A stretch of DNA of 64,000 bases, taken from Marsupella aquatica. Its lineage: Eukaryota > Marchantiophyta. The notes under the pieces are model-generated. The model was not told where the DNA came from. It searched no databases and worked only from the letters and a program-made list of their open reading frames with translations. The stretch is taken from positions 22,444,001 through 22,508,000 of the forward strand of contig OZ316893.1 in NCBI GenBank assembly GCA_973895155.1, read 5' to 3'. Below are positions 32,901 to 44,581 of this stretch, in pieces (positions within the stretch are counted from its first letter, which is position 1; each line of letters begins with the position of its first letter). Both the position numbers and the translations under genes were made by a program.

Positions 32901-34855
32901 GTAGCAGAGAACAGAAATGTCTGTCGCTCCTTCGACAGTTGACCAACAATGGCATTCAATGTGCCAGCAAACCCCATGTCGAGAATTCGATCGGCTTCAT
33001 CAAGGACCAAAACCTACATATTGGAAGAGAAGAATCAATGAATTTAAAGACCAATAACGACCAAACAGACATTAAACCTACAGCTACAAAGAATTCTGAG
33101 TCAATATTTCCAGTTCGGTCAACTGGCCTGCAAGAGACCAACTAAAGCGCACATAAACATCCTTGATCTCCACTGGATGTCTCATGAGCTGACGTAGAAA
33201 CCCCCTACAACTTCCTTTGTCAAATCTTGACTTCTAAGAAAAGCATAAAGCACAACTTTCTTTTCTTGGTTGCTCAAATTCAGTTCTAGTCATCAGTCTT
33301 ACTAGAAACAACATTGATTTAGCCACTTTTGAGAGAGAGTTGTATAATGCGAATGTGTTCTTCGACGCCAGCAGCACACGAGACCTATGCTTGCTCCAAA
33401 AACTATGTAAAGCCCAAACTTTTCACATTCTACGCAGGGACTCTATGTCGTAGGAGTACTGTACCTGCAACTGGGAAGCGTCAAAACTGGGCGTCTCATC
33501 CATATGCTGCAAAAGTCTGCCAGGTGTGCATACCAAGACATTCAATCTCCCGACATGCTCCTTCTCTGTTTCAACGTCCTTCCTTCCTCCTATAAGAAGG
33601 CCTGCACTTAATGAATGATGTTTACCAACTTTTCGAAGTTCCTCGAAAATTTGGAAAGCTAATTCTCTTGTGGGAGATATTACGATCGCACCGAGTCCGT
33701 CATCAGCACCCCACCGTAATCTATAAAGCTTCTCAATAACCTGCAGATACGATATCATTAACTTCAAATATCGTCATAAAACAAGGTTCATGATTTAAGG
33801 ACATAAACCATCTTCACTTCACAGGATGATGCGACACATGAATTTGCAACTATGTACACGCCTTTTCAGTCCATTCTTCCCTTTCTGTTCGAGTCGACGG
33901 AAGTGGGCCATGTGTAGAATCTCACGCCATATCGCTCTGAGATGGGCGTGCATAATGCACTGCTCAATAACATACTTCATCTCCACAGAAACTGACAACT
34001 TCATCCCATCTCAAGCAATTCTGTCTCAGAATTGGGAATGGCGAAGAGCAAATTCAAGGTTCAAAAAATGACTAAAAGCTGTCTCCCCGAGTCCTTTATT
34101 TAAAGGATGCAGGAGGGCAGAACGCATGAGTGACCTGACATCAAGACTATGAAATGATTTTAATGCCCACAAATTCCCTCTTGAGCAAGGGACAAAGGGT
34201 AAACGCGACATGACGTACTATATGTCAGACTGCTTACACAGAAATGCCATCATGATGCAAATGAATTCCCTAACACAGACCTGATAGCTATAGAGAAGGA
34301 ATGTCTCCAGTCACCGGACCCCGAGAGAAAGAAATAAGAAAGCCCATGAGAAATTGAACCACTCCGGGCCCAACTAAAGGAGTTAATTACCGGAAGAAGG
34401 AATGCAAGCGTCTTGCCCGAACCTGTCTTGGCAGCTCCCAAAACATCCCTTCCACACAAGCAGTGCGGCAGAGCAGCCCTCTGAATTGCCGTCATGTGCG
34501 TATACTTCGCATCCTTCAGGCCCCTCTTGCTCCGATCGGACAAGGGCAACTGCTCAAAATACTTGGCGCCGACGTAGGGCTGGCGAGGGTCTGCCGGTTT
34601 ACCATCTTTCCCAGCTAAGCCTACATCCTTGGGAAGCGAGCTCGCCAGAGGATTCGTACCGGGAAGTGGTGCCCCGGCTTCAATCCTAGCATTCAAGGCC
34701 TCAATCTCCTCGACTTCTTCCACCTTCTTTCCTCTAAACTTCCTCTTCGAATTTCCTTCTGGCCTCTTGGCACCAACTTTCCCTTTGCCGCTTCCTCCTC
34801 CTCCTTCTCGGTCATCTTTACCTCTCTTCCGCTTCTCCATTTTCTGCCCCACCAT
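29981..34855 (-). CDS. RH32: DEAD-box RNA helicase, DBP4/DDX10 family (RH32-type)
   Basis: Eight exons in transcript order: 34855-34391, 33740-33465, 33013-32690, 32362-32171, 31783-31628, 31527-30974, 30699-30548, 30429-29981; about 855 residues, all phases consistent. Family members release U14 snoRNA from pre-ribosomes and work in the nucleolus in small-subunit assembly. Motifs in order: Q motif ([10 protein letters not shown]), Walker A (AAKTGSGKT, about 140-149), [22 protein letters not shown] (about 252), SAT (about 283), [21 protein letters not shown] and HRVGRTAR (about 431-438). After the core come the phrases [16 protein letters not shown] and [17 protein letters not shown], typical of the DBP4 branch, then a long acidic and lysine-rich tail. 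The start is the first ATG; a second one lies five codons on. All introns are GT-AG. Family is certain; the symbol is taken from the Arabidopsis counterpart. Confidence 0.92.
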
Positions 34856-35614
34856 AATGCTCTCCCTCTCGATCTCCCTCTCACCAAAACCGAATGAAAT
34901 TCTCCTCCAAGGTCATCGACCTAAAATCTCCCCTCGTCCACGGTTTGTTGATTAATTACTTCCTTCTCCGCCATGTAGCAGATCAGATTTCGTCAGGGAT
35001 TCCACCCTATTACCAAACAATAATCTATCATACACCATCCGTGGCTCCTTCCGTGATGAAAAATTCCGATTCAAGTCCCTTCTGTTCCAATCCTTCCTCC
35101 ACTCCACAATCTAATTACCACTGTAGAACCAAAAAAACTCCTCGACTGTTGCTGGAGAGACTCACGAGCAGCTGTTTTCGGGAAATGATTACCTTGCGAT
35201 TCAAACGGTGAGAAATTCTTCCATCGATCAGGCGATTGTGAACGACCCGGTCATCCAAACAGAGACACTACTGAGTCTGGAGCTGTAACAGCCACCATCC
35301 TCTTTCTTTGACAATGAAATCTCTCCCCAGTCCTCCTAGATTACTCCCAAAACTCTCCCAAAACTCTCATCGCCGTATGAACTCAATCAACCCGGCGTGG
35401 AGGAACAAGAGACTCGGATTTAGGGTTCAGGGTTTTTCCCAAAAACTCGAGTGGTGGGGTTCTTTACAAGCGTTAAATAAGCTCATCTCCCCTTTTTTTT
35501 AATTTTATTCTTTGTTGTCCCTTCATTGTACTTTGTTGGGCTCTATTTAGTAAATTAAGACCAATTTTAATTTATTCCTGGGCTTTTCATTTTTCTGCCC
35601 AATAGGTTATAGTT
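34856..35614. promoter_or_regulatory. upstream region of the helicase gene
   Basis: This stretch should hold the helicase promoter and 5' leader. No element was identified with confidence. Short open frames on the plus strand here are not recognised. Confidence 0.35.
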
Positions 35615-36080
35615 TTCTGCTTCTTAATGGATTTTTTGTTGTTGTGGGGACTCGTTGGCTTGCTGGGACCTCTTGGAGCTTCTCCAGCCTTTGCCTTCTC
35701 CCTCCCTTAATTGGGCTATTTCACGTGTGGGATCTTCTGCTTCTTAATGGACTTTTTGTTGTTGTGGGAGACTCCTTGGCTTGTTGGGACTCTTGGGGCT
35801 TCTCTAGGCCTTTCCCTTCTCTGGGCTGTTTACCTGTGGGAACTTATCTCTTGGTTTAGCATTTTTGTCACCTATTGGATCTGTCTCCTGGTTTGGTGTT
35901 TTTGTAGCATGTGGGATCATATGTACTGGTTTGACATAATTGTCCTTTTTTTGGTTTATTGGGTGTTCTTGGGGCATTCCCCTTCTCTCTCCCTTTGTTG
36001 GGTCTTTTTGCCCTCTGTGATCATCTAGGATCATGTCTCTGGGTTTGGCATTTTGTCTTTTTGGCACTATGATATTTATT
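35615..36080. repeat. T-rich dispersed repeat with 119-bp tandem units
   Basis: Two units start TTCTGCTTCTTAATGGA at 35615 and 35734, with a more diverged third unit behind them. Phrases such as CTTGGCTTGTTGGGACTC and GGCACTATGATATTTAT resemble parts of 60540-60720, so this belongs to a dispersed family. Confidence 0.55.
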
Positions 36081-37981
36081 TTTCCCCTTTGTCATCTCTT
36101 TCTTTGTAAGTAGCTTGAGTGCAAGTTCCTTGAAAGTAAATACACTCAACCATGTATAAGCTAGCCACACTATGTACAAGTGCATTATGTGGCTAACTGC
36201 AGGCCGATTGTGTACTCACCTTATATTATACTGCTTTCCTTTAAAAAATTCACAATGCATAAGTGCAGGTCTACCCACACCAAACAAATACATAAGGGCA
36301 TTTATTGACAAGTGCAACACACAATTATATAAAGTAGTTGCATGCACTTATCCCATTGAGTTGTCCAATATGCAAGCTCGGGGCATGAGGAGTCTGATGT
36401 GTGTGACTTGAAAACATGTATGAGAAAGATTTCCCATGGACCATCATCTTTGACAAGAGGTTTGGATAGACCATTGCGATAAGCATGTTTTGCCGTTGAC
36501 TTTTTGAGATTCTGGCAAAATCTCCTAATGTTTCCATAGCTAATAGTATTCTTTACCATAGATAAGAGGGTTCTTTGCCAGATGGAAGGGTTCAGGTTAA
36601 ATCAAGAAGAAATCAACAGGTCGGTGTTGTGAGTAATTGATAAATGATACCTCCCTTGCCAGGAGAGAGGTCGTCAGACTTACCTCCTGCCAAGAATTAT
36701 AGATGAAAAGGCAGCTTCATATTTTCCCACTGTTATCCTTGTGTCCCCTCATCTAGAAGCTTCACTATAGACATCATTTCTTGTCCCCGACCCCCAAATC
36801 ACGGCTTTACGTGAGAGCCCAAAAATACAACTTACCTGATGATTACATATTGATTTAAACCGGTCTACCATTCGTTATTATATTTTCAAATTACAATATG
36901 TTCGATTGTTCCTGTTTTCCTCTAGAATTCCTGTCCTGTCCTGATCTGTCCTGTCCAGGCCTCTTTATTGTCTTTGCAGGTGACCTCTGTTCATGGTACA
37001 GTTGATCAGCAAGCTGTTCATGGGTACAAATTGCTCATCCTTCGCTGATCTACTGAGACAGAAGAATTCTTTCTAGGGCTTTCGTCAAGGTTTTTGTCAC
37101 ATGAATTCGTATGGCCATTTGAAGTTGAAGGACTGTGGTTGGGTTGGTCGTTGGGAATGAGAATCACACAATGAGCTGCCTTCTGTAAATATAAATTACG
37201 AAATTGTACGACTGTCTCAACCACACAAACTCACAATTGATGAATCCCTGCATACCGACCTGTCAATCTTGATCAATATACGCAATTTCTACATAGTACC
37301 CATCAATCTCTATCACACGTTCGTTGACACTATGCATAATTTCTGCGACATAAACGAACAATTTCGCCTGCTGCTTTAAAAGGAGGAGAAAGCTGCAACA
37401 GGAAAATTTCATACTGGATTGCATAGGCAGACAAGCCAATATTTACTACATTTCTGCTGTACACTGAACTCACCTTCAAACCTGTGAAAGGCCCCAATGA
37501 ACTCGAGATATGAACACACAAGATAATATTGATTAGAATCCACGGATTCCCCTGATAAAATAGTCATGACAAACGCTCAATGTAAGACCATGAGGGAAAA
37601 AGTACCAAGATTCCTCAATTGTTGACGAAGACAGAACTTTGCACTGATACTCGCCAGTCATGATCATTGAATGAGCGTGCAGAGCTGCAAGTTTGACTGG
37701 AGAGTCCTTAAATTGTCGGGAAAAATGAGTCTCCTCTGTTGCTGCAAGAAGATACACTTCGCTGAAAAAAGTTTCTTTCGGCACGGCCCAATGGGCCTGT
37801 AGAAATGGCATAGATTTAATTTGGCCCAAACAATGTGAGAACTGGTGTATACGACACCACTTCAGTAGCCAAATCGTTCCCTACGATTTTCCGTACTTAA
37901 AAAAAAAACCTAATATTCAAACAAAGAATGAGCTATTTTCGTCTACTTGCCCCTTACCGTGTCAGTGAACCTAAGGCACAT
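36081..37981. other. gene-free stretch between the helicase and RPS5 genes
   Basis: No coding region is recognised. The part next to 37981 should contain the RPS5 3' untranslated region. Confidence 0.4.
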
Positions 37982-39648
37982 TCACTTCCAGAGCTCTTCC
38001 ATGGGAATTCCCCTGTCTATAGAGACTTGAGCGAATGTCTTCATGCTTGAAATTGCCTCCACAACTGCTCTCGCATTGTTCAAAGGGTTCTCACTTCCTA
38101 TTTGCTTTCCGAGAGCATTTTCAACTCCTGCTAACTCCAAAACTACCCTCACAGCCCCTCCAGCAATAACTCCGGTTCCAACGGACGCAGGACGCAACAT
38201 TACATGAGCAGCACCATAGTGACCATCCGCCCTGCGTTATACGACAAGTTACGAATAACCTCTATTAGACATCAGACGAGTACCATGAGACATGAAATAG
38301 GTTTGAAGTAGGTTTGACATTTGGAAGAAAAGCTACCAAGCACAGAAAAAATTCTTCAATAATGATTACTATCCATATCAGGTTCTCAGATTCCAGAGTG
38401 ACCATAGTTGCAGGTTTTCAACCCGTGGCTAATTCGAGGGACAATGCAGTGGTACTTAAAAATGCACCACTATGCTCAGGTTAGAAGTGACGTCGAGAAA
38501 GGCTATTCAAGAAAGGAAACTTCCAATCCGGTTGCAATTTTAGAAGACTCGCTTATGTAGTCTCTCAAAGTGTTCAACCCAGTTGAATGGAAATGCAAGT
38601 CATAAAAGTCAGTTTGGACGCAGATCACTGGAACGACGAAGGATGATTTTGAACATAAACCGACGCATCAAAATCTCAAGTAAGAGAACAAACACGAGAA
38701 GGACAGTTGAATTCGAATTAGAAAAGGAGCTAGTGTAAAAACGCACGAGTAACATATGGACCAGTGGAGGAGAAATTGTATAGGCACAGTGTGAGTAAAC
38801 TAATTCTGACATCCGGATCGCCAACGAGGTAAGAAAGCAGATTAGATTGATTTGACTGAAGTCTAGCAGGGCGATTGAGGTCATGGTAGATACGAGCAAT
38901 CAAATGCAGAAGCAGTAGAGGAAATAGAGGGATTGAAGACGAACCTGTGAGGGAAAGTCTTGTACTTCGTCATGGGAACGTTGACGAGATTCCGCTTGGC
39001 ATTCAACGAGGCCTTCTGAACGGCAGTGATGACCTCCTTAGCCTTGTTGGTGCCCACTCCGACCTTGCCTTTCTTGTCTCCCACCACAACCACAGCCCTA
39101 AACGAGAGCTGCTTCCCTCCCTTTACGACCTTCGTCACTCTCCGAATCTGCACCACTCTCTCCTCAAACTCACCCCGAACACCCCGCGCACCGCGTTCCT
39201 CCCTCCTTCCCGATCCCGGCCTGTCCGAGTCCGAGGCCCCCCTGCCCCTCCCCCTCGCCTTCCCTCCGGCAGCATCATCTCCCTCCCCGTCCTTCTCCTC
39301 GACTGTGGGCTCCCACGATCTCTTAGGACCGCTCGCCCCGAATGCCTTCCCGTAGATAGCTTCGTACGCAGCCGTGAGTTCCTCTTCCGTCTCCTCGTAG
39401 TCGTCGTTGTACACAGCAGCCACTGCTACCGCGGGGCTTCTCCTCGTCTGGAGAGCGACTCCATTGTTGATCGAAAGCTTGTTGATGCTGCTGGATCCCC
39501 ATAGCGAAGCGCTGCTGCTGGACGAGAGCTTCGCCGGCGCGGCTGAGGGAGAAGCGGCAGCCGTGGTCGTGGTTGTGGGCCTGCACGAGGACGAGACGGA
39601 GCACTGCGAGAGCGCCTGGGTGAGCTGCAACGCCCCCGCCATAGCCAT
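37982..39648 (-). CDS. RPS5: plastid 30S ribosomal protein S5 (uS5c), nucleus-encoded
   Basis: Two exons: 39648-38945 and 38231-37982, 954 bases, 317 residues, with one GT-AG intron of 713 bp and matching phase. S5 sits near the mRNA entry site of the small subunit and helps decoding accuracy. Order: a transit peptide rich in serine, threonine and alanine (about 1-80), an acidic linker ([20 protein letters not shown]), an RG-rich stretch, then the S5 RNA-binding domain ([36 protein letters not shown]) and the C-terminal domain ([21 protein letters not shown]). The intron falls inside the [13 protein letters not shown] stretch at the domain join. It ends EELWK. Exon 1 is clearly richer in GC than its surroundings. 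The start is the first ATG, with another two codons later. Bacterial-type sequence plus transit peptide places it in the plastid. Confidence 0.95.
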
Positions 39649-39837
39649 TTTCTTTCAATTGCTGCCTGTGCGTGTCGACAGACTCCGGACCTCTCTGTTT
39701 CTCCCCTCTTCTCTCTTCTTCGTCTTCTTCTTCTTCTTCGTGTTTCTATCGAGAAAGAACGAGAGGCAATTATCCGATGCAGATACGGGGGGTTTTGCCA
39801 CACGTGAGGTGGGCCAGCCACTCGCAGTCAGGATCCT

Positions 39838-40200
39838 ATTTTTCCTTGTCCTGTATTTAGTTTCGTGTATTTTGTTTTCCTTGGGGTGAGAAAATGATGC
39901 CTATGGATCACAGTGGTGGTCTTTTGAAGCCCCTATGGACCACATTTCTTAAAATTTGAGTTTATTTGATATAACTTGAAGTTCATAAATTCAAATATTT
40001 TGTAATTTTGAGGATGTGTATTTTTCCTTTTCATGTATTTGGTTGTGTAGTTTGTTTTCCTTTGTGAGAAAATGATGCTCATGTGGACAACAAGGTTGGC
40101 CTTTTGAAGCCCCCATGAACCACATTTATTAACAGCTGAGTAATATCTGTAATTCCTTGAAATCTATAAATTCGAATATTTTGTAGTTTGAGGATGTGCT
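39838..40200. repeat. tandem duplication, about 182 bp x 2
   Basis: Unit starts at 39838 and 40020. Shared phrases are GAGAAAATGATGC, CTTTTGAAGCCCC, ACCACATTT, ATAAATTC and TTGAGGATGTG. It lies just upstream of RPS5. The phrase TTTGAAGCCCCCATGGACCACAAGG at 56456 shows that the family is dispersed. Confidence 0.7.
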
Positions 40201-40344
40201 AGAGGAGTAGGTAAGCTACACTTCCATCAAAGTGACTGAATTTTTGGTCATTTTTTGTCATATGATAAGTCATGGCATCCCCTTGGATAAATTCTATTGG
40301 ATTAATTTTCATTGTGTTAATATGAAATATTTGGGCTTGTGTTT

Positions 40345-41345
40345 TTTACGGACCCCACTAGAGGTCCCTTCCAAAATTCCTGGCACCAGAGCGTACCATG
40401 TCAACAACAACCGCAACAAACAAGACTCGTCGGTTATGTGAATCAAACTTATACTTTTCATTCGTGTTTGTGTCAATTTGGGTGTAAATTTTGGGACACC
40501 GTGCCATAAAAAGGAAAGTAAAATAATTAGAAATGCAAAGAGCAAGACAGTTAAAACTGTCACTATGTAACCATTTTAGTTACATTTCCAATTTTAAAAC
40601 TTAAATTTAAAGATTTATAAAAATTAGTTCGTGGACCCCCACCTGTTTTTATTCGATTAGTGGACTACTACGTTGAGCTTCAGTGATCTGCTAGAGTAGT
40701 TGAGGTCGATCAGTCCTTATCGATCTTGTCAATGTCCTTATCGATTCTCTTTGCTTCTCCTTCTTTCTGCTCGATCTATTTGTTTCTGATTAAGATGTGA
40801 TGCGCCTCTTTTCTGTCCTCGAACAGTTCTCATTTTTCCTTTCTTCATTCGGCTTCTGATCTTTTTTGATTTTGTTTCTCCAACATTCCTCTTTACTTTG
40901 CACTTCAAGAGGCGAAACTCCTTTCGAGCTTTCCTCTTTTCATTACTTTCATCAAAAGCCTTCCTCCCTTTCGAAATGTTGATGTGCTGCTTTTGTTCTG
41001 ACGGTTTTATTTCGGCAGTTACACAGGAATACGGTTACTGTTTACATTGAACACTATTTACTTTTATAAAAAAACATTTATAAATTTAAGTAAAGAGAAT
41101 ATGGGTGAATGTTTTTAATCTCGCCCTTTGTATCAATAGATTTGGATGAACTTTTAATTACTTTTACATTATGTTTTGACGGCATGGCGTCCATAAAATT
41201 ACACGAAAAGTGACGTAAACAAGATGGAGAGGAGTTTATTCGTTGCGCAAACATGACCATTCTTGTTTGTTGCGGTTGTTGCTGACGTGGCACGCTGTGG
41301 TGCCAGGAATTTTGGAAGGAACCTCTAGTGGGGTCCGTAAATATA
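40345..41345. mobile_element. candidate TIR element with about 85-bp inverted ends
   Basis: The stretch 40345-40425 (ACGGACCCCACTAGAGGT, CCTTCCAAAATTCCTGGCACC, CAACAACCGCAACAAACAAGA) recurs as its reverse complement at 41255-41345. The inside has no open frame of note. Long inverted ends about 1 kb apart suggest a non-autonomous DNA transposon. A target duplication could not be fixed because the similarity fades through an AT-rich edge. Confidence 0.55.
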
Positions 41346-41658
41346 TTTCATATAATAAATAATGGCTAATAACTAACTTGATAACTTCCTTGTTAAAGGG
41401 TAATTGGCACCTGGAGTAAGATTTCCGGACCAATGCAATTAGGGTAAACTGCTAGCCATAGTCGGAACTTGAACTCAATTGTACAATTCATTTGATTAGA
41501 CATTCATTTAATTGCAAATGGAGTTGCCACAGATTGAATTCTGACTCTCGTAGCTTGAGAATTTGATAGCATGTAGCAAAAAGGCTTGATTTTGACAATT
41601 GCTTGTGAGAACCATGCTATCAATTAGCCAAGGGGTCCACGAACTAATTTATACCTCC
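40612..41658. repeat. second inverted repeat pair, interleaved with the first
   Basis: AAATTAGTTCGTGGACCCC-type sequence at about 40618-40638 recurs inverted at about 41633-41655 (GGGGTCCACGAACTAATTTAT). The pair overlaps the one at 40345-41345 in an interleaved way, so at least one insertion or rearrangement has happened inside another element. Confidence 0.5.
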
Positions 41659-41659
41659 T

Positions 41660-42334
41660 CCTTCTCTAGTTGCCTTGCAGGTGAAAAACTAAAAAATGCT
41701 TTAAGATTCATAATCATCAAGTTACAAGCCCAAAACTGCCACTGACCACCAAAATGTGGTCCACAGGAGCTCTGTGTTAGACAGGGTGGTTTACCCGTGC
41801 TTCACTTTTGTCTTCCTTTGTGAACTTGAAACATTTATTTTTCCCTGACTTTTCTTTTTCCATTGTGAATTAGAAATACCAGCCTGATTACCAGGTAGTC
41901 TAACATGACTACAGGTGAGTACAAAAAGTAATTTACAAACAAAAAAAATATCCAGGCTATTGGAGTTCCTCTCTTCCCCCTCTCTATTTTCTTTGCACCC
42001 TCATTTTCAATGGTGCCCCTTGAGTTGCTTTTTTGTTTATCACTCCCCCCTCTGTGTTTTTTGTTTACCCCTGCATTCTCAATTATGCCACCTGAGTGAC
42101 TGTTTTCATTCATCTCCCCCCCCCCCAACCCCTTCTCTGTGTTTTTTCTTTGCAATCTTTTTCAATTATGTCCCCCTGAGTTAGAGTCAAGATCTAGCTT
42201 CACTCTAGACTCTAGACCTTAAAAGTAGCTTTCCATTGAGAATTAATTAGTAAGATGTTATGTTTTCCTGGTTTTTGTTTCCTTTTCCTTTCAAATAATT
42301 TGTATTCGTTTCAGAGCAAGGCCTAACAAACCCT
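41660..42334. other. gene-free stretch, pyrimidine-rich
   Basis: Phrases such as CTCTGTGTTTTTTGTTTA and CAATTATG...CCTGAGTGAC/CCTGAGTTAG recur between 41990 and 42185, giving open frames without domains. Nothing coding is recognised. Confidence 0.4.
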
Positions 42335-42650
42335 GAGGTGAGGACTAGTGGCGATAGGGAGCAAAGCAGGGCATGGGTCCTTGTCAGCCACCTTATAATG
42401 GTCAAAATATGAAAAGCCTGGTAGAGCTCCAAGGTAACCAAGTAGGAGGGTCATGCAGAGGAATTTTACTAGAGGCCCTAAGGTGAGGACTGGGCAGGGA
42501 GCAAAGCCCTGGCCCCCAGGTCAAGATATTAGGAGGGCATGGGTCCCAGTCAGCCACCTCATAACTGTCAAAATCTGAAAAGCCTGGTAGAGCTCCAAGG
42601 TAAACCAAGTAGGAGGGTCATGCAAAGGAATTTTACGAGAGGCCTTAAAA
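42335..42650. repeat. tandem duplication, about 167 bp x 2
   Basis: The phrase GAAAAGCCTGGTAGAGCTCC followed by AAGGTAA and AAGTAGGAGGGTCATGCA occurs at about 42411 and 42577. The units are highly similar apart from an inner indel. Confidence 0.75.
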
Positions 42651-43917
42651 CCCACAGAATAGGCCCTACCAAGAATAGAGGATAGCCCATCTCCTTTTAT
42701 TCTACCTTGCAATACTGAAGGAAACACTAACAGAAATATTGTATAGAGCCCTCACCGGCTCAAGAGTTGGTGTTCGAATGGGCCAGAAAGTTTGCTGTAA
42801 GTACTCAAATGGACCTAACCCTCCAACCAGGTTCTTTTGGTGGTCCATCGTGTGTTCTTAACATTGCACGGAGCTGTTTTACGAAAAGAAACGTCTAGAA
42901 AGAGAAAAGTGCCTTGTCAAATACTGTGCTCTATGTTGAGAGCCTTGGGAGCCCAGATGGAGTAGAAGCCCATCTGAATTCGGGGTATGTCCAAGCCCAA
43001 CTCAACCTCGATGGCTGAGCTTCAATTGCAAAATTTACATTTCTCATGGAAAGTGAGCCAATTACAGCTGGTTGTCCATTTCAAGGAGCTGGTCCTTATC
43101 ACGGGTGGGCTGCTAGCAGATAACATGCCTCTCCATGATCCCCACCCCACACCTCAACGGAAAGCGAAATTTCTGTGACATCTCCAAGGTTCGGACACCG
43201 AAACTCAACGTTTGGCCTGATGGTATTGTGGGGAGCGCCAAGGCAAGGGTTGGGTGTGTGGGGCAAATTGACTTGAGGTCTAGAGTGATGTCACATGCAA
43301 ACCATCTGAGGGCAGAAGCCAAGGGTGCAAGGGCAAAGTTGGCAGTTTGCCCTGACAACTTCCACTCTCAGGGCGACTTTGTCCTTGCACCCTTGGTCAA
43401 GAGTAGTGAGGCATGGGATAAGCTGTACGAATTAGCCTTCTTACATAGTACTCGCATTTTAGACGTTTCGCTATAGTTTACAATGCGAGTCGTTTCGCAT
43501 ATAGTTGAGGTCAAGAGTGGTATTCCTACAGCTTATCCAAATAATGTGCCAGAACTATTAAGACGGACAGCGCCGTACATTTTCTAGCTGGATTTAGCCA
43601 TGGGTGAAAAGGTTCTGTATATTGCGAAGAGTTTGTAGAGGACCAACCAAAGACAAACCTTCGAGGAGGAGCTCAGACCTCTAAATCAAACTAAATATCC
43701 TCATGCTCTATTTGATTGATGCTCTATACCGTAGGCTACTGTAGATTAGCAAACGGTTCCACTGGTAGAGACCGAAGTCTAGGAGCAGTTCAGAAACTAG
43801 TTACAAGGATGCCCTGTATAAAGATTATCGACACAGTCATCCTTTCAGTATCAGGTTATTGATCTTCTATAACCTACAAGTGTGCCTCCTGCTTAGCGAG
43901 TTACCACATCTCATTTT
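42651..43917. other. gene-free stretch
   Basis: An open frame at about 43135-43476 shows no domain that I recognise. No repeat with clear ends is visible. Confidence 0.4.
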
Positions 43918-44165
43918 CGGCCAAGCAAAACTCCACAGCTTTCAATTTCTTTAGATACTCAAAGGGTCCTCTGCTTCAACACTGGACTGAATGACTAAAT
44001 TACATATAAGGCCAAGGAAAACTCCACAGCAATCAGTCTCTTTTCTGCTACTCAAGGGTCATCTGCATCATTCTGAAAAAACCATTTCTACTTGCTTTAT
44101 CGGCCAAGGCAATAAGACTCACAGCATTCAATCTCTTCTATGCTAATCCAGGGTCTCTGCATCGA
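43918..44165. repeat. diverged tandem repeat, about 92 bp x 3
   Basis: Units start GGCCAAGCAAAACTCCACAG (43920), GGCCAAGGAAAACTCCACAG (44011) and GGCCAAGGCAATAAGACTCA (44102). Each goes on to CTCAAGGGTC-type sequence and TCTGCATC. Confidence 0.65.
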
Positions 44166-44581
44166 TAGTTATGCCTTCGAGTAGAACTACAGAAGTACCA
44201 TTCTCTTGTGGAATGTCAAACAAATTTACAACATTTGCCCCAATCCAGTTTGTCACAAGACCAAGACGTCTGATAGAACATCCTACACGTAAATGGCTTT
44301 GTAGAGATGGTAAACAAGCCCAGCACTGGTGTGCTTGCATGGATTTTTCATCACAATCTGGGTGATATTTACATAATCGCGCGACCCCACTTCGCACTCT
44401 CTCCACGTGAAGGAGAATTTTCGGCAAATTCAGAGTTTTCACTTCTCTCCACAGATTGCGGAGGATTTGGAAGTGGTTTGCACTTCTCTATATGCCATAA
44501 CCTATTTACTCAAAACCACATACTTGAAGAAGAGAATCTAAAGACAGATATCCATCTTTCAACGATATCCATCATGCAGCA

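Noticed and set aside
38947-39504. 185-codon plus-strand open frame
   Set aside because: It is the antisense of RPS5 exon 1, kept open by high GC content.
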